A DNA stretch of 8,528 nt. Source: Eubacterium sp. (lineage in GTDB: Bacteria; Bacillota_A; Clostridia; Lachnospirales; Lachnospiraceae). The position numbers and the translations under genes were made by a program. The stretch spans positions 1 through 8,528 of the forward strand of contig JAMPGN010000183.1 in the NCBI GenBank assembly GCA_023663915.1, read 5' to 3'. Of the stretch, positions 5,972 through 8,528 are shown in pieces (the stretch's first letter is position 1; every line of letters begins with the position of its first letter). The notes under the pieces are model-generated. The model searched no databases. It saw only the letters and a program-made list of their open reading frames with translations, and was not told the origin of the DNA.

Positions 5972-7213
5972 ATGACAAGGAAAGCTTTCTTATGTATCTG
6001 TTTTCTGTGCGTGGCTTTTTGGGCATATTGCGAAATTTCAGAAACGGAATCAGTGCATCAGGAGACAACACAAACCGTAGACCGGACGGATGAATGGAGA
6101 GAGGCATATGGGGATCTGATTCTGAAAGAAAGCGTAAAAAGAGCGGCGCTCCTGTATCTGGACGCGGACGCCACGCCGGAACTGCTGACGCTAAAGAACG
6201 GAGAATATCATTTGTATACTTTTGACGGGGCGCAGACGGCGGCAATCAGTATGCCGGATGGCAAAATCAAGGCGAGTGCGTATGCACCTAAGCATGTTCT
6301 GGAAAATTTTTCCGGAGATTTGGCTTTTTGTTGGTTTGAGTATGTTCCTTATCAGGGTTTGATGCGCGTGCATGGTGGAGACGAGGACAGATGCGACTAT
6401 TATCTGCGATATCAAAATGGTTCTACGGCATTGGAGTTAGAAGCAAAATTTACGGATTTTATATGGTGTACATACAGTGCGGAGGAGGAAATAGAAAATG
6501 AGGAATTTTTAAGCAGATTGTCTGATCTGGGATACGACGGACTGGCGCCCTGTGCCTTTTTGTATGATAATATAGATGACGCTTATAAAAATATGGGAAA
6601 GACCTTAAAAAGCAGCGAAGTAATGGATGATTTCGTCAATGGAAAAATTGATGCGCTGTATCAGGTGGAAGAAGCGGCAGATATTCCGGAAGAAAGTTTC
6701 GTCATGAGAAGTTATGTGGATCTCTACAGGGATTTTATCATGGGAGACGGCATGGGGAGTACGCAGTATGTAGATTTTGATAATGACGGCGAAGATGAAC
6801 TGATTATACGCGACTATATGGGAAACAGTATCTTTTTGGATGTGATCGGCGGCACTGTTTACAACGTGATGGAAGCAAGTGGTACTGCCAATCAGGCTTA
6901 TGCAGCTGAAATGGAGGGAAAGAGAGTCGTCGTAAATGCGGATGTGTCACATGGAGGAAGAAAGTTTTATATCGTCAAACAATATGATTCCTGCGGCTGC
7001 TTAGTGGATTTTTTTCGTTTGTCCGCTTCTTATGATGGGAAGAATGATTACTCGGCAGAAGACAGTTTTAAATATCGGGAACAACCGATATCAATGGAAG
7101 TGTTTGAGGAGATAAGGAATTGTATCCGGTATATTTCGATAGAAGAAAAAAGCGAAGTGTTTGATGGGCTGGAGTACATGGTAGAAAAAATATTAAGTGA
7201 TGCATTGATGTAG
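5972..7213 (+). CDS. Predicted exported protein with two Asp-rich calcium-loop-like motifs, function unknown
   Basis: A 413-residue protein. An upstream GTG at 5957 is in frame, but the ATG at 5972 is preceded by GGAGGA (5959-5964) seven bases away and gives a clean signal peptide. Residues 1-20 (TRK, then a hydrophobic core FLCICFLCVAF) form a signal sequence. Cys20 follows W-A-Y, which is not a proper lipobox, so export without lipidation or membrane retention is more likely than a lipoprotein. Two segments share the pattern hydrophobic-x-D-x-D-x-x-x-EL: LYLDADATPELL (61-72) and YVDFDNDGEDELI (266-278), resembling the short metal-binding loops of EF-hand, VCBS or FG-GAP repeats. They suggest two related lobes. 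It is Asp/Glu-rich overall with several Cys. It stands alone downstream of a LytTR-type promoter, so it is a probable output of the adjacent kinase-regulator pair. I do not recognise the family and assign no enzyme activity. Confidence 0.85.
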   Translation: MTRKAFLCICFLCVAFWAYCEISETESVHQETTQTVDRTDEWREAYGDLILKESVKRAALLYLDADATPELLTLKNGEYHLYTFDGAQTAAISMPDGKIKASAYAPKHVLENFSGDLAFCWFEYVPYQGLMRVHGGDEDRCDYYLRYQNGSTALELEAKFTDFIWCTYSAEEEIENEEFLSRLSDLGYDGLAPCAFLYDNIDDAYKNMGKTLKSSEVMDDFVNGKIDALYQVEEAADIPEESFVMRSYVDLYRDFIMGDGMGSTQYVDFDNDGEDELIIRDYMGNSIFLDVIGGTVYNVMEASGTANQAYAAEMEGKRVVVNADVSHGGRKFYIVKQYDSCGCLVDFFRLSASYDGKNDYSAEDSFKYREQPISMEVFEEIRNCIRYISIEEKSEVFDGLEYMVEKILSDALM

Positions 7214-7267
7214 ATTTTTCGCTTCGAAGATTTTCAATAATGAAGCATAAGGTAAGAGGTATATGGC

Positions 7268-7479
7268 GTGTCATCCAATAGTTTATTCTTGCGCTATCAT
7301 AATTACGTTAAAGCATTCGAAAAAAGTATTGAAGAATTGTTCGGACAGGATATGAAACAGCTGGAAAGAATGATTTTGATTTGTATATATACAGGGATGA
7401 TAAAGTCTATCTTAAGAACAAACAGGGAATAAAGCGATTGAAGGGGAAAGCATTGTACGATCACCTTGACGGCAGTTAA
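7268..7479 (+). pseudogene. Frameshifted remnant of an unknown short coding sequence
   Basis: From the GTG at 7268, eight bases after AAGAGG, one frame reads sensibly for about 33 residues (including LRYHNYVKAFEKSIEELFG). It then turns unlikely (MILICIYTGMIKS). Shifting frame after about position 7368 restores a charged, protein-like sequence (NDFDLYIYRDDKVYLKNKQG, then IKRLKGKALYDHLDGS) that ends at a TAA at 7477-7479. A one-base deletion would explain the join and give an original product of about 70 residues, or the C-terminus of a larger one. The LRYHNY segment recurs at 8437-8476. I do not recognise the family. The frame switch is seen; that it was once a gene is inferred. Confidence 0.5.
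7285..7307 (+). repeat. Direct repeat, copy 1 (23 bases perfect, extends imperfectly to 7324)
   Basis: The 23 bases beginning ATTCTTGCGCTATCATAATT are identical to 8434-8456. The match continues for 17 more bases with five differences, mostly transitions. In the reading frame of the relic it encodes FLRYHNYVKAFEK. Confidence 0.85.
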
Positions 7480-7494
7480 AAGCGCATAATCATA

Positions 7495-7513
7495 GAAAAC
7501 GTTCCCCGTTTTC
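7495..7513 (+). other. Small perfect hairpin
   Basis: GAAAACG (7495-7501) and CGTTTTC (7507-7513) pair across a five-base loop, TTCCC. It lies 16 bases after the relic's stop codon. No T run follows, so a terminator role is doubtful. Confidence 0.35.
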
Positions 7514-7535
7514 AAAATGAGGGGAGGGAGAAGAG

Positions 7536-7562
7536 ATGCCAAATAGTGATGCATCAATATAA
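7536..7562 (+). other. Nine-codon ORF with a strong ribosome binding site
   Basis: GGGGAGGGAG at 7521-7530 precedes an ATG at 7536 that encodes only eight residues (MPNSDASI) before TAA. The binding site is stronger than that of either neighbouring gene. It may be a leader peptide for 7603 or the 5' end of a gene whose body was lost. Nothing further supports either reading. Confidence 0.3.
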
Positions 7563-7602
7563 CTAGGGGAAATGTTCAAGATTTGACTGAAAGGGGATTT
7601 TG

Positions 7603-7929
7603 ATGCTGATGGAAAAGATTCATGAAAGTTTGAGTAAAGAAAAATGTAATGAATTGATAAAAATATTGGATGAGTTGATAAAGACAATAGTCATTATGCG
7701 AAAAGAGGAAAAAGATTATATTCTTTTTCAAAACGAAAGGGAAGCGAGAGAGTGGCTTACATATTTAAAAGAGCATGAAGATAAAGAGGAATTAAAGTCA
7801 TTAGAGAACGAGATATCTAATAGATTCTTTTTTAAGTTTGATGTGCAGATTGGGGACTCGGAATTGGACAATAAGAGAGTTGAACTCATGAAAAATTATG
7901 TATTGAAATCAACGGAGTATCTTAAATAA
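7603..7929 (+). CDS. Unrecognised 108-residue helical protein, possibly immunity-like
   Basis: A small, Lys/Glu-rich, probably cytosolic protein with no signal peptide or membrane segment. A TTG at 7600 and an ATG at 7609 are also in frame. I chose the ATG at 7603 because AAGGGG (7591-7596) lies six bases before it. Residues 1-34 look like two helices (HESLSKEKCNELIKILDELI), followed by a short strand-like segment (DYILFQN), a charged helix (EREAREWLTYLKEHEDKEEL) and a C-terminal FFFKFDVQIGDSELDN segment. Codon use is much more AT-biased than in the clpX-like or htrA-like genes, suggesting separate acquisition. Placement in a repeat-flanked, relic-containing region is like the immunity-gene arrays of polymorphic toxin loci, but no toxin is present and no family is recognised. 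Coding is likely because of the length, ribosome binding site and codon pattern. Confidence 0.7.
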   Translation: MLMEKIHESLSKEKCNELIKILDELIKTIVIMRKEEKDYILFQNEREAREWLTYLKEHEDKEELKSLENEISNRFFFKFDVQIGDSELDNKRVELMKNYVLKSTEYLK

Positions 7930-8004
7930 TGCTACGGGTAGTATGAAATGTGTTACTGGTATCTTCCTTCGATTTTGAGGAGGCGATTGGGAAAGCGGAA
8001 TGAT

Positions 8005-8451
8005 ATGGATTACTATAAATTGATTAAAGAAGCAATTGAAAAAAAAGAGGTATTACCGTTATTAAAAGGGGAAAGGGGATATGAGATTGAAGTATCACGT
8101 TTTACATCAGATATATTTCCTACAGATATAAATACAGTTTTGGTAAATTGTTTTTATAAGCAAATGGAAAATATAAAAGAAATAGATAAAATATTTGTGA
8201 AAAGTCTTTATAAACTTTTAGAGGGTAATGCCGTCGATATTTATATCGCGATTTTGTATTACGATGCTTGTATATTTCAGGAAGAACAAAAAAGGGCAAC
8301 TTTTACGATTGATAAGGAAATATTGAAGGAAAGAATTCGAGACAGAATTGCCTGTTATGAGAAAGATTTAAGAGGAGAAATAATTTTCTTTAACGGAATG
8401 CGTAAGAAAGATGCATGGAAAAATATTCAAAGGATTCTTGCGCTATCATAA
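8005..8451 (+). CDS. Unrecognised 148-residue protein whose 3' end lies in a direct repeat
   Basis: The frame is open from an ATG at 7948, but the first 19 codons (CYWYLPSILRRR) look unlike the rest. The ATG at 8005 begins a natural N-terminus (MDYYKLIKEAIEKKEVLPLL) and is chosen here, although only a weak GCGGAA precedes it. A TTG at 7987, four bases after GAGGAGG (7976-7982), is the main alternative. The product has predicted helices, a central DIYIAILYYDACIFQEEQ helix and a basic C-terminal half; no signal peptide or membrane segment. The last five sense codons (ILALS) and stop fall inside repeat copy 2, so the present C-terminus may be a junction product. It is strongly AT-biased like its upstream neighbour, 75 bases away, and may be transcribed with it. 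Family not recognised; an immunity-like role is only a guess. Confidence 0.65.
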   Translation: MDYYKLIKEAIEKKEVLPLLKGERGYEIEVSRFTSDIFPTDINTVLVNCFYKQMENIKEIDKIFVKSLYKLLEGNAVDIYIAILYYDACIFQEEQKRATFTIDKEILKERIRDRIACYEKDLRGEIIFFNGMRKKDAWKNIQRILALS

Positions 8452-8456
8452 TTACG
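8434..8456 (+). repeat. Direct repeat, copy 2 (extends imperfectly to 8473)
   Basis: This copy is identical to 7285-7307 over 23 bases, 1149 bases downstream of copy 1. It contains the stop codon of the preceding gene (8449-8451). In another frame it encodes FLRYHNYARAFKK followed by TAG, a shortened version of the relic's sequence. Confidence 0.85.
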
Positions 8457-8528
8457 CCAGAGCATTTAAAAAATAGGGATGAGCAAAACACCTTGATTGA
8501 GAAATAGAAATGGGCAGTCTGCTTCCAT

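Larger units (their letters stand above)
7214..7602 (+). other. 389-base stretch without an intact gene
   Basis: This AT-rich interval holds a frameshifted coding relic (7268-7479), one copy of a 23-base repeat shared with 8434-8456, a small hairpin (7495-7513) and a nine-codon ORF with a strong ribosome binding site (7536-7562). The first 50 bases after the stop at 7213 contain only the 8-base palindrome CTTCGAAG and no clear terminator. Confidence 0.6.

Noticed and set aside
5953..6092. ATG at 5953 opening a short frame that overlaps the start of the exported-protein gene
   Set aside because: It has no proper ribosome binding site of its own, and GGAGGA at 5959 fits the ATG at 5972, which yields a signal peptide.
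7303..7557. 84-residue hydrophobic minus-strand ORF
   Set aside because: It is the complement of the AT-rich relic; hydrophobicity follows from Lys/Glu codons read backwards, and no start signal is present.
7285..8473. Insertion sequence or CRISPR explanation for the 23-base repeat
   Set aside because: Only two copies over a kilobase apart, in direct orientation, with no transposase, no inverted ends and no spacer pattern.

Overview
The window looks like a chromosomal segment from an anaerobic, low-to-mid GC Firmicute, most likely a Clostridia member of the Lachnospiraceae type. This rests on strong AGGAGG-like ribosome binding sites, a degP/HtrA protease with a low-complexity cytoplasmic tail, an AgrA/AgrC-like two-component pair, and a second, divergent ClpX. 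All supported genes are on the + strand. The assignment is inferred from gene style; no rRNA, tRNA or other taxonomic marker is present.

Layout. (1) 131-1792 encodes a membrane-anchored HtrA-family serine protease with an unusual Ser/Tyr/Gln-rich N-terminus, followed by a strong hairpin (1817-1859). (2) 1948-2245 holds a plausible promoter and a 70-residue antitoxin-like protein with no toxin beside it. (3) 2318-3802 encodes a ClpX-like AAA+ unfoldase that is longer than usual and lacks the RKH pore-entrance motif. (4) Eight bases later starts a LytTR response regulator (3811-4542). Its stop overlaps the start of a GHKL sensor kinase (4539-5828). (5) The next intergenic stretch carries two near-identical repeats exactly 21 bases apart, matching the layout of LytTR operators, just upstream of a promoter with a good -10 and a poor -35. 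It drives a gene for a predicted exported protein (5972-7213) with two Asp-rich, calcium-loop-like motifs. (6) From about 7214 the DNA becomes AT-rich and disordered. It holds a frameshifted coding relic, a very short ORF with a strong ribosome binding site, and two unrecognised small genes (7603-7929, 8005-8451). A 23-base perfect direct repeat lies upstream of these two genes and again at the 3' end of the second.

How it may work together. clpX-like, regulator and kinase are packed like one operon, and the LytTR-type operator in front of the exported-protein gene suggests that gene is a local target of the two-component system. No agrB/agrD-like peptide maker is in the window, so the signal is unknown. 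HtrA and ClpX are both protein quality-control factors, but a functional link between them here is only inferred from proximity. The 3' end resembles a rearranging accessory region, for instance an array of immunity-like cargo genes. That reading rests on repeat structure and base composition, not on recognised protein families.
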